Assembly: GCA_033065855.1 (NCBI GenBank)
Contig: JAVXUO010002755.1
Location: 260,001 to 324,000, forward strand
Direction of reading: 5' to 3'
Origin: Escallonia rubra
Taxonomy: Eukaryota > Streptophyta > Magnoliopsida > Escalloniales > Escalloniaceae
Length of the DNA: 64,000 bases
This document shows positions 35,246 to 46,575 of the stretch, piece after piece. The notes under the pieces are model-generated. The model worked only from the letters and a program-made list of their open reading frames with translations. It was not told the DNA's origin and searched no databases. Positions within the stretch are counted from its first letter, which is position 1, and every line of letters starts with the position of its first letter. The translations under genes and the position numbers were made by a program.

Positions 35246-35940
35246 ATTTGACGTTAAAGTTTTTTTGATAAGAATGAAAAATAAAACTAGTAAAAGTAAC
35301 TAAATGCAAATGAATAAAAATAACAAATAATTAAATAATACTTGTAATTGAAAATTGGAGAGGGTTAGTACTTAGTAACAAATAACAATGGTAGCAAAAC
35401 TTGTAGAATTTAGTAAGAGTAACTAAATGCAAAGGAATAAGAGTAGTAAATGATTAACTAATACTTGTAGTTGAAAATTGGAGAGAGTTAGTACTTAGTA
35501 ACAAATAACAATGATAGCAAAGCTTGGTTGGTGTGAAAAATATGAAAGAAAGTGGATGAATTTATAGATTTTTCAAAGTCCACAAAAAACCAAAATGCCC
35601 CTTGAAACTAGTTGTTAAAGTTGTTGGGGAGGATAATAGTGTAAAAAGAGCATAAAAGAGTTGTTAGAAATTTGTTGGACGAAAATACCCCCCCCCCCCC
35701 CCGCGCAAACTAGCCGTTATATAGCTGTTGGGAGGGTAAAAGTGAAATTTTGCAAAAGGGGGGAATATAGCCGTTGGGGGGAAATCTGGATTTCAAAAAC
35801 CACGTGGTGCCGAGCCAGGGCCGACCTAAACCCAGGACAGAACCGAGCCAGACCTGGGCCGACACTAATAACTGGGCCAGGCCCTAAAAACGAGCCGATT
35901 TCGAGCCATCCCATTTTTTAAGGCCTGACCCGGGCATTTT
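35246..35940. other. 5' flank of the hAT fragment
   Basis: Two copies of a roughly 115-bp segment (TAGTAAAAGTAACTAAATGC... near 35290 and TAGTAAGAGTAACTAAATGC near 35411) and a 14-C run at about 35689-35702. 35810-35940 is rich in GGGCC/GAGCC motifs as in hAT sub-terminal regions. Confidence 0.55.
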
Positions 35941-35992
35941 TAGGGCCAAGCTGGGCTGGATTTTTTTGCCGAAAAAATCCAGCCTGGCCCTA
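35941..35992. repeat. Inverted repeat at the probable hAT end
   Basis: The arms TAGGGCCA..CTGGGCTGGATTTTTTT and AAAAAATCCAGCCTGGCCCTA pair around a 4-base loop. It directly precedes the start of the Harbinger element and probably belongs to the terminal structure of the hAT element. Confidence 0.75.
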
Positions 35993-36090
35993 GGCCCTAT
36001 GGCTGTGTTTGGCTCGCGGGATAAGACCTCCGGATAGGATAAAAATAATCCTATCCGGCGTTTGGACACGCTAATAACAGATGGATAAGA

Positions 36091-36352
36091 AATCCAGAGG
36101 ATGGGTTTTATCCCACTTAAGTGGGATAACTTTTGTACCTGGGGGGTGGAATTGTTTTAATCCCAAGCACTTGGATTAAAAAATTATTTTTTAGAAAAAG
36201 GAAAGCAGAGGCAGAAAAAAAAATCCAGAGGATGGGTTTTATCTCACTTAAGTGGGATAACTTTTGTACCTGGGGGGTGGAATTGTTTTAATCCCAAGCA
36301 CTTTGATTAAAAAATTATTTTTTAGAAAAAGGAAAGCAGAGGCAGAAAAAAA
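36091..36352. repeat. 131-bp tandem duplication inside the Harbinger end
   Basis: AATCCAGAGGATGGGTTTTA...GCAGAGGCAGAAAAAAA occurs twice head to tail (start points 36091 and 36222), with two or three differences. A recent slippage or unequal-crossover event. Confidence 0.95.
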
Positions 36353-38110
36353 GGAGAGCAGAAGTCTTCTCTCATCTTCCTCCGCCGCCGACCGTCTCCA
36401 ACATGTATGCCTTTTTCTGCCCTCTTTCTCTGTCATTCTCTTCAATTTCTTCAATCTTCTCCGCGATTCCTAATCAACATTGAAGATTGCTTCAATCTTC
36501 TCCGCGATTCCGAATCAACAGACCCATTACTTTCAGATCTAGGAAAGTACAGCATCAACTATACAAGCCTTGATTTCAGATCTAAGTATTTGCTATGAAG
36601 CAACTGCGTTTTCCATTTTGATTTCAGATCTAATTATTTGTTGCCCACATAGGTAGAGATTTTTTAGAAATTGCGGGTTTATGTAGTCTTGTGCCACTGG
36701 TCTCTTTTGCAGCAGAACGTGACATGCATTTCTCATTTGAGACCAACTTGTTATTTACTGTCACTGTGCAATCTGTGAAACAACGGCAAGCTTGTTGACC
36801 CAATGATAATTTGTTGGTGATCGTTGTAATCTTTGATAAATACTTTTATTGTTAATACATTTTGAATGTGTGGTCCTTCTCCGAACTTGTAACTTAGTTA
36901 TATATATGTAAGTATTTGATTCTGAATGTGCAAAAAGTTGTACGGAAAAGATTCAATAGAATGGAGGTAGTAATAATTTTTTGAGGTGTGATTCTAACTT
37001 GGAACGTATAAGCGACTAAGAGAGTTTGAAGGATCTTTGGGCTTAGGTTTAGTAGGACTAAGAATTCCGGATACTATGCTTTGGTTGTTTTGGTTGTATT
37101 TCTGTTTTTGTTTGATGTTGGTTTCTGGCTCTTGGGTATGCCAGTTGTATTGAGTGTTTTTTGTTGAGTAATATCAATTACTTTTACCTAAAAAAAGTAT
37201 CATTTGTTCCATGTGTTTTGTACATTGGGTTAAGGTGTTTTCTTTAACACAATTTGTTGTTAGAAACACAGATAAAGTGTAATATTTTGCCATATTCAAA
37301 ACTTTTAACAAATTTATGAAGAGGTTTAACAAACTAGAGAAAAACTGAACTTCGAATTTGTGATTGAGAAGACATCAAAAACGTTTCTGAAAGTACTCTC
37401 CATCTACCAGTTGGTTTTTATCTCTCTGTGTTCCAATTGTGTTGGCAAGATGCCTTGCTTTTCGTGTGTGGCTAAGTAATATTCCAGGAGTTAGGTATAT
37501 CCCTGGACCCTAGTGAGGTTCTAAAAGCTAATGCAACTTCACAGCAAAGTTGCAGGGATTTTTGTAGTTTGCACTGCTGACTAGCACTGCCGTTGATGGC
37601 CAACTTAGCCAGTAAAGCATGTCAATGATGCTGAATTTCATAATCTCTGTCTCTCAATAATTACACCAATGTCTGGCTTCCGGACAAGTAAACATGTAAG
37701 AGGAAATAAACAAAGTCAGGAAAAATCAGATTAGTGTTGACTGACTACTAAATGGCCCAAGCTAACTTCTAAAGGGCCCAAGCTGAAATGTATTTGGTCG
37801 GCTGAATTTGCTGCTTCTTCTGTACTCCACCTGCTCACATGGGCAAAATTTGATGAGTGTTTTACTTTGGTAAAGATAACCATTTCAGTATACACTGCCC
37901 CTCTTGGACTCGTTGGCTATAGACATTTGTGCGTATTAAGCATGCCTTGATTGCTCTACTCAAGTTGCCTAATGGTTCACTTTTAGGTAGTTATTAATTC
38001 TCAGCTCATGGTTGGCTTGCTACTTTTAGGTAGAAGCTAATGTTGGTGTATTTTGGTGTCCTCATTGACATTTTTTTTATGCATTAGTGGTGTTCGATTG
38101 TTGTAACATG

Positions 38111-38939
38111 GCTGATGAAAGAGATGAAGCGATTGCAGTTTACCTTATCCTTGAGGAGATACAATTGTAGATTCAATTCATGTATATGTTTCTTGTGTTG
38201 CTACATATTATTGCTCAGAGGCACTACCAAAATTTGTATTAAAGGAGCATTCATCTTATAGAAAACAGACTTGGTTAGAAAGGTTGAATCGTTTAATTAG
38301 TGTGAGCGATGTCAATTACATAGAACAACTAAGGATGATAGACACACATTTCGTGTATTATGTGGACTCCTTCGTACGACTGGTGGGTTAAAAGCTAATG
38401 GAGAGGTAGGTATGAAGGAGCATGTAGCAATTTTTTTTAATATACTTGGTCATCATGAGAAAAATCGTAGAATCAAGTTTGAGTTCAAAAGGTCGGGGGA
38501 AACCGTTAGCAAACACTTTAATGCAGTATTGCGAGTTGTGTTACGTTTACAAGGCATTTTACTTAGAGCACCAGATCCTGTCATTAACGATTGCACCGAT
38601 GAGAAATGGAAATGCGTAAGAAGAAGTTCTATTTTTTTTGGATCGTGTTTCCTTTTCAAGCATGCTACTTTTAGCATGAGACTAACTCCTTCTTTTATAT
38701 TCTTGTGGTTATAGAATTGCTTAGGGGCTTTAGATGGGACCTATATTAGAATGCGTGTGCCAGAGGAAGATCAACCGAGATATCGTACAAGAAAGGGTGA
38801 CATTGCATCCAATGTATTAGGAGTTTGTTCTCGGGATATGAAGTTTATTTACGTACTGCCAGGTTGGGAGGGTCAGCTGCTGATTCTGGGATGCTTAAAG
38901 ATGCTATTAGCAGGAGAAAAGGATTAAGGATTCCTATGG
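38111..38939 (+). pseudogene. PIF/Harbinger transposase (ALP1-like), broken
   Basis: Starts MADERDEAIAVYLILEE, then a TAG. Further on come RRIKFEFKRSGETVSKHFNA and VLRVVLRLQGILLRAPDPV, an intron (GT after AAATGC near 38613, AG at 38715), then [20 protein letters not shown] with the first catalytic Asp, [20 protein letters not shown], a 1-base deletion, and [20 protein letters not shown]. It ends at a GT donor near 38940 with no downstream exon. The DDE core is therefore incomplete. Confidence 0.8.
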
Positions 38940-38994
38940 GTAATTTTGTTGTTAAAAGTTAGGTCATTTGATATTTCTACTTACATATACTGCT

Positions 38995-39597
38995 TTCTTA
39001 AGGTTGCCTATCGAGACGGTGCGCCGGCTGGAGCTGGTAAAGGCAGCGTACCCGCAGACGTTTGATGGAGTCACTATGGGGAACCCAGTACTGTATGCAG
39101 GGTTCGTGGAGTGGGTGTTGCCTTTAGCTAGTGTCCCCGCGACGGGCTGGACGATAGAGTTCATTGAGCGGTCACTGATAGAGTTTGCACCGTTTACATC
39201 CCTGGGCATGCAATTGGATTGGCTGGCCGACTTTGTGAGGTCGAGGAGCGAGGGCGGGGCTGTGGGGGAGAAGATGGCCTTGGTGTGGATGGAGGAGATG
39301 TTGCTTGAGAGGCGGCGTTCAGGGTTGGAGATGGAGCGGTCAGAGATTATCAGGGAGCTAGCCGTGATTGACAGGGAGGTAGCGGATATAGAGAGGCAGC
39401 CGGGGGGCTTACAGAGGTGGCGTGCTGATGTGGAGGTTCGAGAGGCGGAGCAACTGAGGCAGCATGGTCTGCGCTGCAAGTTCAGTGTCAGACATTGTAG
39501 GCTTTTATCTCTCATCCGATTGCAGCACTGTTGTCTAGCTTCCTTGAGGGTGCATGATAGTGTTATGTATGAACAGCGCCCGATAGTGGCCGGATAA
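38995..39597 (+). CDS. Antisense extra ORF in the 3' region of element B
   Basis: Runs opposite to gag-pol of B. About 200 codons stay open to TAA (39595-39597). It encodes LPIETVRRLELVKAAYPQTF, WVLPLASVPATGWTIEFIER and a charged coiled-coil-like segment (MEEMLLERRRSGLEMERSEI, then VADIERQPGGLQRWRADVEV). An AG just before LPIET suggests a splice acceptor and missing 5' exons. Known: several Tat-lineage elements carry antisense extra ORFs near the 3' end. I cannot name a domain. In element A this region is truncated. Confidence 0.5.
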   Translation, partial: FLRLPIETVRRLELVKAAYPQTFDGVTMGNPVLYAGFVEWVLPLASVPATGWTIEFIERSLIEFAPFTSLGMQLDWLADFVRSRSEGGAVGEKMALVWMEEMLLERRRSGLEMERSEIIRELAVIDREVADIERQPGGLQRWRADVEVREAEQLRQHGLRCKFSVRHCRLLSLIRLQHCCLASLRVHDSVMYEQRPIVAG

Positions 39598-39929
39598 CTT
39601 CATATGTATATTTTTTTTATATGTTGATGTTATGAGTATGGTTGCATGTTGTCTTGTTGGCTCTTGTTGTTGATGCATGGTGTGCTTGTTGTCTGTTGGG
39701 ATTGTTGAATGTGTTGTGTCTAATGTTTGCATGTCGGTGTTCCCCCCTTTCCGTCGAGGGCAAATAACTTGGTGACCAGAAATTAACAATGAGTGTATGC
39801 TAAGCACAAACGTATGTACCGAAAAAACTGTGTATTGATAGTACTTGCAAATGTTGCGTAAATGTTCTAAACTGTGGGTGGGAGGTAGGGGGGACAATCT
39901 GCAGTTGGTCATGCATAATACTTCTTCAG

Positions 39930-41706
39930 GTAGTGACCATTGACAGGGCTGTGATCTGGCCATCATCTGGATTGAGCAGGAGGTAGGAGCCGTTGCTTCT
40001 GGTTGTATGCACTTCAAATGGTCCTTCCTAGTTGGGTGTGAACTTAGGAGCTGGCAGGTTGGCACATACATGCTTGGCGGCTTGGAGGCCAAGGTCACCT
40101 TCTTCGAAGAAGCGAGGTTTGACTGTCTTCCCGTAGACTTTGACAAGTTATGCGTGATATTTCTTCATTTGGCGCATGACGTTGGCTCTCTTTTCATGAA
40201 GGCCCTCAAGGACCACCATTTTGGTTTCCTCCTCCCCGAGACAACTGCTGAGGGATAGTCGAGCCGAGGCGACTGTAATCTCGGCTGGTACCACACACTC
40301 ATCCTCGAAGATAAGGGAAAGGGTGTGGCCTTCGTGGCTGTGTGCCTGGAAGTTCTGTAAGCCCAAAGAGCAAGGCTTAGTTTTCCGGACCAGGAGCCAC
40401 TTATTGCCTTGCGGATAGTAAGGGGTTGATGTGGTGTGATTGATGTCGTCTACTTCCATGAGAATCCGAACATCCCAGTTGATGAATGGCGTGCCGTTGT
40501 CGGAGATGATGTATCAGGGGATGCCGAAGCAACAGATGATGTGATCACGTAAGAATTTGGCAATGGCGCCCCCTGTGGCTTTTCACAGAGGTATGGCTTC
40601 GACCCATTTTGTGAAACGCTCCGTCGCGACAATGATCCATATGTGACCTTTCGACGATGGGTGTATGGGGCCGATGAGGTCGAAAGCCCAAGAGTGAAAT
40701 GGCCAGGGGGCACGATTATACGAAGGTCAGATGTCGGTGTGTGCATTCTGTCAGCGTGTCTCTGGCAGGGTTGGCAATGTCGGACATGAGAGATGGAATC
40801 TGATTCCATAGTCGGCCAATAGTACCCCAACCTTAGCATTTCTACGTACAGCTTTTGTGATCCTTGATGCTCCCCACAGGCACCATTGTGCACTTCATTA
40901 ATCGCTTCCACGGCCTGGGCACCTTGTAAGCATCGCAGGGTGCACCCCGAAAACCCTTTGCGAAATAACTCACCTTCTGTCACAAAATATCTGACCGATT
41001 TGCGTTTGACGGATCGTGCGGAGCTACGATCAGGTGGTAGGATCCCATGAGATAGATATTGGAGGAAAGGCTGACGCCAGTCACCCTCGACGTTGATGAC
41101 AAGAGCTTCTGCGCTATCTGGCTCATATAGGCATTCGAAATAATCCCGATGTACATCCGAAGCATCTTTGGCCATGGATGGCCGAAAGAGGCCCATGCGC
41201 TGAAGGCCACGGTATAGAAGAGGACCGTCGAGGCCACAACACTTCTGATGGCCAAACTGGAGTTTGTACTTTACTTCTTCCGGGGCCAAACACCTAGGTA
41301 GAGTGCCTCCGGGACATCGTCTGTACAAGACGTCTCCCAACATCAAGAAATATGTGAGGGTAGAGGCAGAAGCAAGAGATGGCACCTTAAGTTGGTCGAT
41401 GATTGGCTGCCGCCAATCATCAGTAGTAGCATGCGTTGTTCTTCTGATAATGGTTAGCATGCGTTGTTCACTGTCAACTTCTATCTTTGATGCGATCGTG
41501 GCCAAGCTGTCCGCATGTCGGTTGTGGCACCTGTTGTGATGTTCATATTGGACATGGCCAAGTCTTCCCTTCAAGTGTTGGACCAGGGCGCGATTAGGTG
41601 CCAAGGCTGGCTCCTTGACCGCGAACTCTCTGATAGCCTGCTTCATGATCAAGTTTGAGTCCCCCTTTATGCATAATGATTTAGCCCCCATACTGGTAGC
41701 CAGCAT
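39930..41706 (-). pseudogene. Second RNase H (end) and integrase of element B
   Basis: One open stretch of 418 codons (41706-40450) covers the end of the second RNase H (IKGDSNLIMKQAIREFAVKE), a linker, the intact HHCC finger (VHNGACGEHQGSQKLYVEML, CQPCQRH) and the start of the integrase core. Frame changes near 40690 and 40540 break the core (DTSSPTTARHSS replaces the ISDNGT region). The rest follows in 40459-40148. It is better kept than in A. Confidence 0.8.
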
Positions 41707-43100
41707 GAGGCCGATGACAAAGGCCTCATACTCAGCTTCATTGTTGGATACCAGGAATGCAAGTTTGAAGGACAGAGATGTGGTAACACCCTATGGATTG
41801 CGAAGGACTATACCGACACCCCCTTGCCGGAGGGGAGCTCCATTAGGACCTTTGCTAGTGGCGGAGCCGTCGAACTCAAGCATCCATAATTCATCTATGT
41901 CGGAGATCAGGGTCGTCTCCTCCCCAGGCAATTGATCTGAGGTCGGTTCATACTGTTGGCGTGGGAAGAAGGCTAGGAGGTCTGCAAGTGCTTGGCTCCG
42001 TAGAGCGGTAGGATTCTGGATGGATAAGCCGAACTCGACCAATTGCAACAACCAACGGGTAAGTCGTCCAGACAGGGCAGGGCGTGTGAGCATGTATCGT
42101 AGTGGATCAGCCTTGGTGACAAGTGTGATTTGGTGTGACAAGAAGTAGTGTCTGAAGTTTTGTGAGGCGTAGACCAAGGCTAAGCAGTGCTTTTTGAGCT
42201 CAGAGTAATTGGCTTCAGGTCCCCTGATTGACCGACTGAGATAATAAACTGGGCGCTCCACTCCATCCACTTCTGGGGCAAGCAATGCCCCTATGGATCT
42301 GGGCATGGAGGTTAAGTAAAGTGGGACTGGACTACCTTGATCTATTCGAATGCTCGCTATTGGGGCACACCCCAACTCCACGGTGCGCTCTTGGCGTCAA
42401 ATGCTGGAAGGGTGTGATAAGTTCAGCCATGGCAGGGATGAATCGGTGGAGATAAGAAACCTTGCCGAGGAAGCTCTTCAACTATTTGGTGCTCTTGGGA
42501 GGGGGCATGTCTTGGATGGAGGCGACCTTAGAAGGGTCAACGTCGATGCCCTAATGACTGACCAAGAAGCCGAAGAATTTTCTGGAGAAGACTCCAAAGG
42601 CACATTTCAGTGGGTTCATCTGCATGTTGTACTGGCGACAACGATCAAAGACTGCTCGGAGGTCAGCGAGGTGCTCGCTTTCCTTCTTAGACTTGATGAT
42701 GAGATCGCCAACGTAGTCTTCCACCGTACGGTGTATCATGTCATGGAAGTTGGCTGTCATGGCCGACAGATAGGTAGCACCCGCATTCTTGAGACCGAAT
42801 GGCATGACTTTCCAACAAAAGTTGCCCATTGGAGTCCGAAAGGCTGTCTTGGCACAGTCGTCCAGATTCATTCAAATTTGGTTGTAGCCGGCGAAACCAT
42901 CCATGAAAGACAAGGTCTCCTGTCCGGCGGCAGCCTCCGTAAGCATGTTGATATTGGGTAGTGGAAACTCATCTTTAGGGCATGCTTTGTTCAAGTCGGG
43001 AAAGTCAATACAAACGTGGACTTGTCCGCTCTTCTGTTGAACAGGGACAACAATAGCCAGCCATATGGGGTGAGTAATTGGCTAAATAAAGTCAGCTTGC
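41707..43100 (-). pseudogene. RT (C-terminal), RNase H and start of second RNase H of element B
   Basis: RT motifs include CIDFPDLNKACPKDEFPLPN, FMDGFAGYNQI then TGA (the same stop as in A), MPFGLKNAGATY and EDYVGDLIIKSKK. The YVDD site therefore reads YVGD, with a catalytic Asp replaced by Gly. RNase H (VDGVERPVYYLSRSIRGPE) and the start of the second RNase H (WMLEFDGSATSKGPNGAPLR) follow in one open frame (42381-41791). A TAG near 42364 breaks the joint. Confidence 0.82.
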
Positions 43101-43113
43101 AGAAGTCGCTTTA

Positions 43114-45266
43114 TGTGATACCCCGGACGTATCGAAAAAAATTATTTAACACTAAGCTGATTAATTAGTGGGAATTATTGTATTGAGTAACGTCATATTG
43201 GCGTTAATTAAGTGGTAGGAAGTGGGAAGAGGTGTCAGTGTAGCTTTGGGGTCAAAGTGCAATTTTAGAAACTTGAGGGGCTAAAATGCAAAAAAATCCA
43301 AAAGTTTGCAAAGGTGTCACGAGAAGGGAGAGGGTAGCCGAATCTTGCCACCACCTACTAGCTTGCCATGACTAAGCTAATTAAATAGTATTTTGGCCGA
43401 ATGGGCTTTTAAGCGCTTAGTCCAGACACTAGTTCAGAATTTCCGGGCGAAAACTTTCTAAAACACTTTTTAGCTTGAGAATGACTTCGGGAGGAGAAAA
43501 ATAACGTTTTAAGTGCTTCTGAGATTTGTTTGGTGCCGGGAACCCTCATGGGGGCATTTAGGTAAATTGCCACCCGGAGAGGGGTATTTTGGTAATTCTC
43601 TCGGTGAAGTTTTTCGAAGGACTTTTTAGTCTAGAAAGGGTGGTAAAACACCTAAAGGGTTGTTTGAAGTTGATTTGCGGTGATGGGAGTGATAGTGGAC
43701 CCCGGGGGCATTTTGGTAATTTGCCACTAGACATGGGGTATTATGGTAATTTTATCGCGCAAACTTTGAACTTCGGCGAATGCCTTAATTGAGCATTCTA
43801 GAATAACGAGAAGCGGGGAATGGGATTAAAATCCCTAACTGAAGGGTGTCAGCACTAGTGCGGTGCTCGGCTAGGTTAAAGGCCTGGCTGTTGGGTCGTC
43901 GGAGTAACCGACCGCTGTAGAACACGGTAATAGCTGATAAATGAAAATAAAATAATTTTGTATTATGATGGTCAGTGACTAACGAGTAGGGTCTTATTTG
44001 ATTAGGTGACCCCGCTCCCGGCGCGTTGAAGCTGTTGGGCTCGTCGGCTAAAAGCCAGCCAGGTAAGGATAGTACGGTTCTCTATATGCTACGAATTTGC
44101 TCCTCGTGGCATACACCTCATTGATGATGTGAAGTATGATGAAGGTTTTCTGGTGAATATGAAGTATCGGCGGTTGTTGTGCCGGTACCTCTCATGTCTT
44201 GAAATGTTGTTGTGGTTTTCGACTAGCTTGTTCCCTAGTCTACTCTGTGTGCGTTATTAATAATTCCAAGTTACTTTGTTGATCCCCGGTCGCGTGTATG
44301 ACCGGAATTTCTTGTTGAGAGGTTTGTTGATTGAGGACATAAGGTGGACTATGTTCCCTTAGTCCGTCCAGTTGTTGTAATGTGTGTGCTTCGACGATAT
44401 CGTGGTTAAGGGACGAACACTCTTCGTGAGTTCCCTTCTTGTGCTTGATGTCTCCTTTATTTGTCTGAGACTGAGATGAACATCCCGGAATACGGGACAT
44501 TATGTGAAAGGAGGGCCAGTGAAACGTAATCACCGGCAAACAGGATGTAGGGCGCGCGGTTCGAGTCAGTCGTGTCGGTCGAGTCCAGTCAGTTCAGTCG
44601 GTGTCTGCATTGCATTTGACTTTACTATAATATTGTGATTTTAATGGCTTGTGCTTTGTTGATGTTTAACTTGGCGATTTGGTGTTCACGTGCATTGTAG
44701 TCGGTCAGTCGGTTCGGTCAGTCCAGTTCATTAAATGTGGTGATAATGTTGTTCTGTTGGGCCTTAAAGCCGCTCAGTCTGACTAAAGGGAAAGAAAACA
44801 TGTTGATTGATTCATTGAATTGATGTTGTGTCATCCTTTGAAATTCTGGATTCTTGATATCGTTGAGATTGATTATCATTTCTCCCAAGGCTGTCACTTT
44901 GTTGTCTGCGTTGTTCCTCGTATTATCTTTACTGGGCGATTTGCGCTCATTCCTTACTTGTAATGTTTCAGGCAGTCAGGGTGAAGTAGGGGAAACTTCG
45001 AAGAAAGAGAAAGAGAAAGCACTGGATCAGTGAATAGGAAAGTAAGACAAGGATAGGTGTATTTTGGGGACTATATATTTTGTGTAAATACTTCCGCTGT
45101 GCTCATGTTGAGCTTTACGGTAAATTTTTTTGTAAGGATGGATTTTTGTGAAACCTTATGTATATTCAAGGATGTTTCTAGAATTGCTCTGTATCGACAG
45201 GGTTTATAATGCAGTCATGACTGACAACCCGACTCTGGTGACGTCACTTGGGTTGGGGGTGTCACA
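43114..45266. mobile_element. Solo LTR with perfect 5-bp target duplication, inside element B
   Basis: Begins TGTGATACCCCGGACG and ends GGGGGTGTCACA, with matching TGTGA/TCACA termini, 2153 bp. The flanks are both CTTTA (43109-43113 and 45267-45271), and element B sequence is continuous across it (AAGATTAAACAAGAGATAAAG, then CGACTTCTGC). There is no coding sequence. The termini are typical of Ty3/Gypsy LTRs, perhaps chromovirus. A cluster of GTCAGTCGGTTC-like short repeats lies at 44560-44730. It is younger than element B. Confidence 0.92.
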
Positions 45267-45271
45267 CTTTA

Positions 45272-46575
45272 TCTCTTGTTTAATCTTCAACTCGAGCTCA
45301 GGGCGGAAAGACTGTGGGTGCTGGCGGACAGGGTTGGATCCGGTAGCAATGTTGAGATGGTGCGTCACCAAGGCAGGGTCCAATCCAGGCATCGCATTGT
45401 AACTCCATGCCAATACATCGCGATTATTCGCGAAGGAGGGTAACCAATTCCTCTCTTCGGCCTGGGGCGAGTTTTGTGCCAATGTATGTCATTCGAGGTT
45501 CCTCACCCGGGTTAGCCATGTTGATTTCTTTAAGATCTTCGGCCTGCGGATGAAGGCCATCTTCGTAGCAGGGGGGCAGCGCCCGCGGTGAGTTCGGGGT
45601 CTGGCGGGCAATGCTCGGCCGTGCAGCACCATTATGTCTCTGTGGGCGGGTCGAGATCGAGGGGGTCAGATGACGGACCACCTGGAGCCCCCGTACACCG
45701 TCATAACTGGTAGATCACTTTTCCATCTTTGACTATGCGTTGGAAGGTGGGTTCAGACTTGTGTTTCTTGGACTTGGGGAATGAAGGCGGGGAATTGGTC
45801 GTGACAGTGGGCGGTGGCGCTGAAGTTGATCCTTTGTTCTTGTTACTTTTCTTGGACTTGTTCTTGGGAGGCTTGTTTCCACAGAGTTCATCTCAATTTG
45901 GCAATTTGGTGGAATGGATGTGAGTAGCATTCTCACTATCCGCATCAAGTTCAGTGAAGAAGGAGGCCTCGGTGAAGTAAGACTCGGCACATTCGAAAGG
46001 GGCCTTGGTTGCGGAGATTGTCATTGCTACCACATGTCCCGTAGGACTGGCCACCAGTTTCACACACTGGTGGTACGTTGAGGGAACGACCTTGTTGACA
46101 TGAATCCAAGGTCGGCCAAGCAGGAGGTGGAAGGAAGACTCGCTATCTATCACGTGAAAATTAGTGTCGCGACGGACAATTCCGACCATGAGGTCGACAG
46201 TGATATGGCCGAGGGTGGACTGAAGGCCCTGCCCAAAGCCAGTAATCTTGGTGGGGTCGCGGACGATCTTTCTTGGGGGAATGCCGGCCCGTTGCAGGGT
46301 GATGAGAGGCATGATGTTGATTGAAGTGACGCAGTCCACTAAGGCACGACGAAAGCCCGTGCCATTAACGGTGCATTCGAGGTACAACGGTCGGTTATGG
46401 TGTTCGATTGGTGGTGAGTCCTCATCCGAAAAAATGAATGCTGTAGAAGGGATATGTCTGAGTTCGGCTTGGGCGGCGAAACATTCAGGACCGAGGCCTG
46501 TGGTGACCTTGATCAGACAGGTTGAGAGATAAGTCCGTGCTGCGGGTGAAAACCCCATTTCATCAAAAAAATCCT
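45272..46575 (-). pseudogene. Aspartic protease, linker and RT start of element B
   Basis: The protease (46558-45893) is one open frame: PLYLECTVNGTGFRRALVDC, then VTSINIMPLITLQRAG and LLGRPWIHVNK. The active-site motif reads DCVTS where A has DCGAS, so the Gly and Ala next to the catalytic Asp are replaced. The linker (45890-45700) and RT start (MTYIGTKLAPGRREELVTLL, then NRDVLAWSYNAMPGLDPALV) follow. The solo LTR comes right after KIKQEIK. Confidence 0.8.

Larger units (their letters stand above)
36001..38975 (+). mobile_element. PIF/Harbinger element, right end missing
   Basis: The left end GGCTGTGTTTGGCTCGCGGG resembles PIF/Tourist terminal repeats. A broken PIF-type transposase lies at 38111-38939. 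Sequence stops inside the transposase at the join to element B. The stretch 36360-38100 is AT-rich with no convincing second ORF (Harbinger elements usually also carry a Myb-like gene, which I do not find). Confidence 0.65.
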
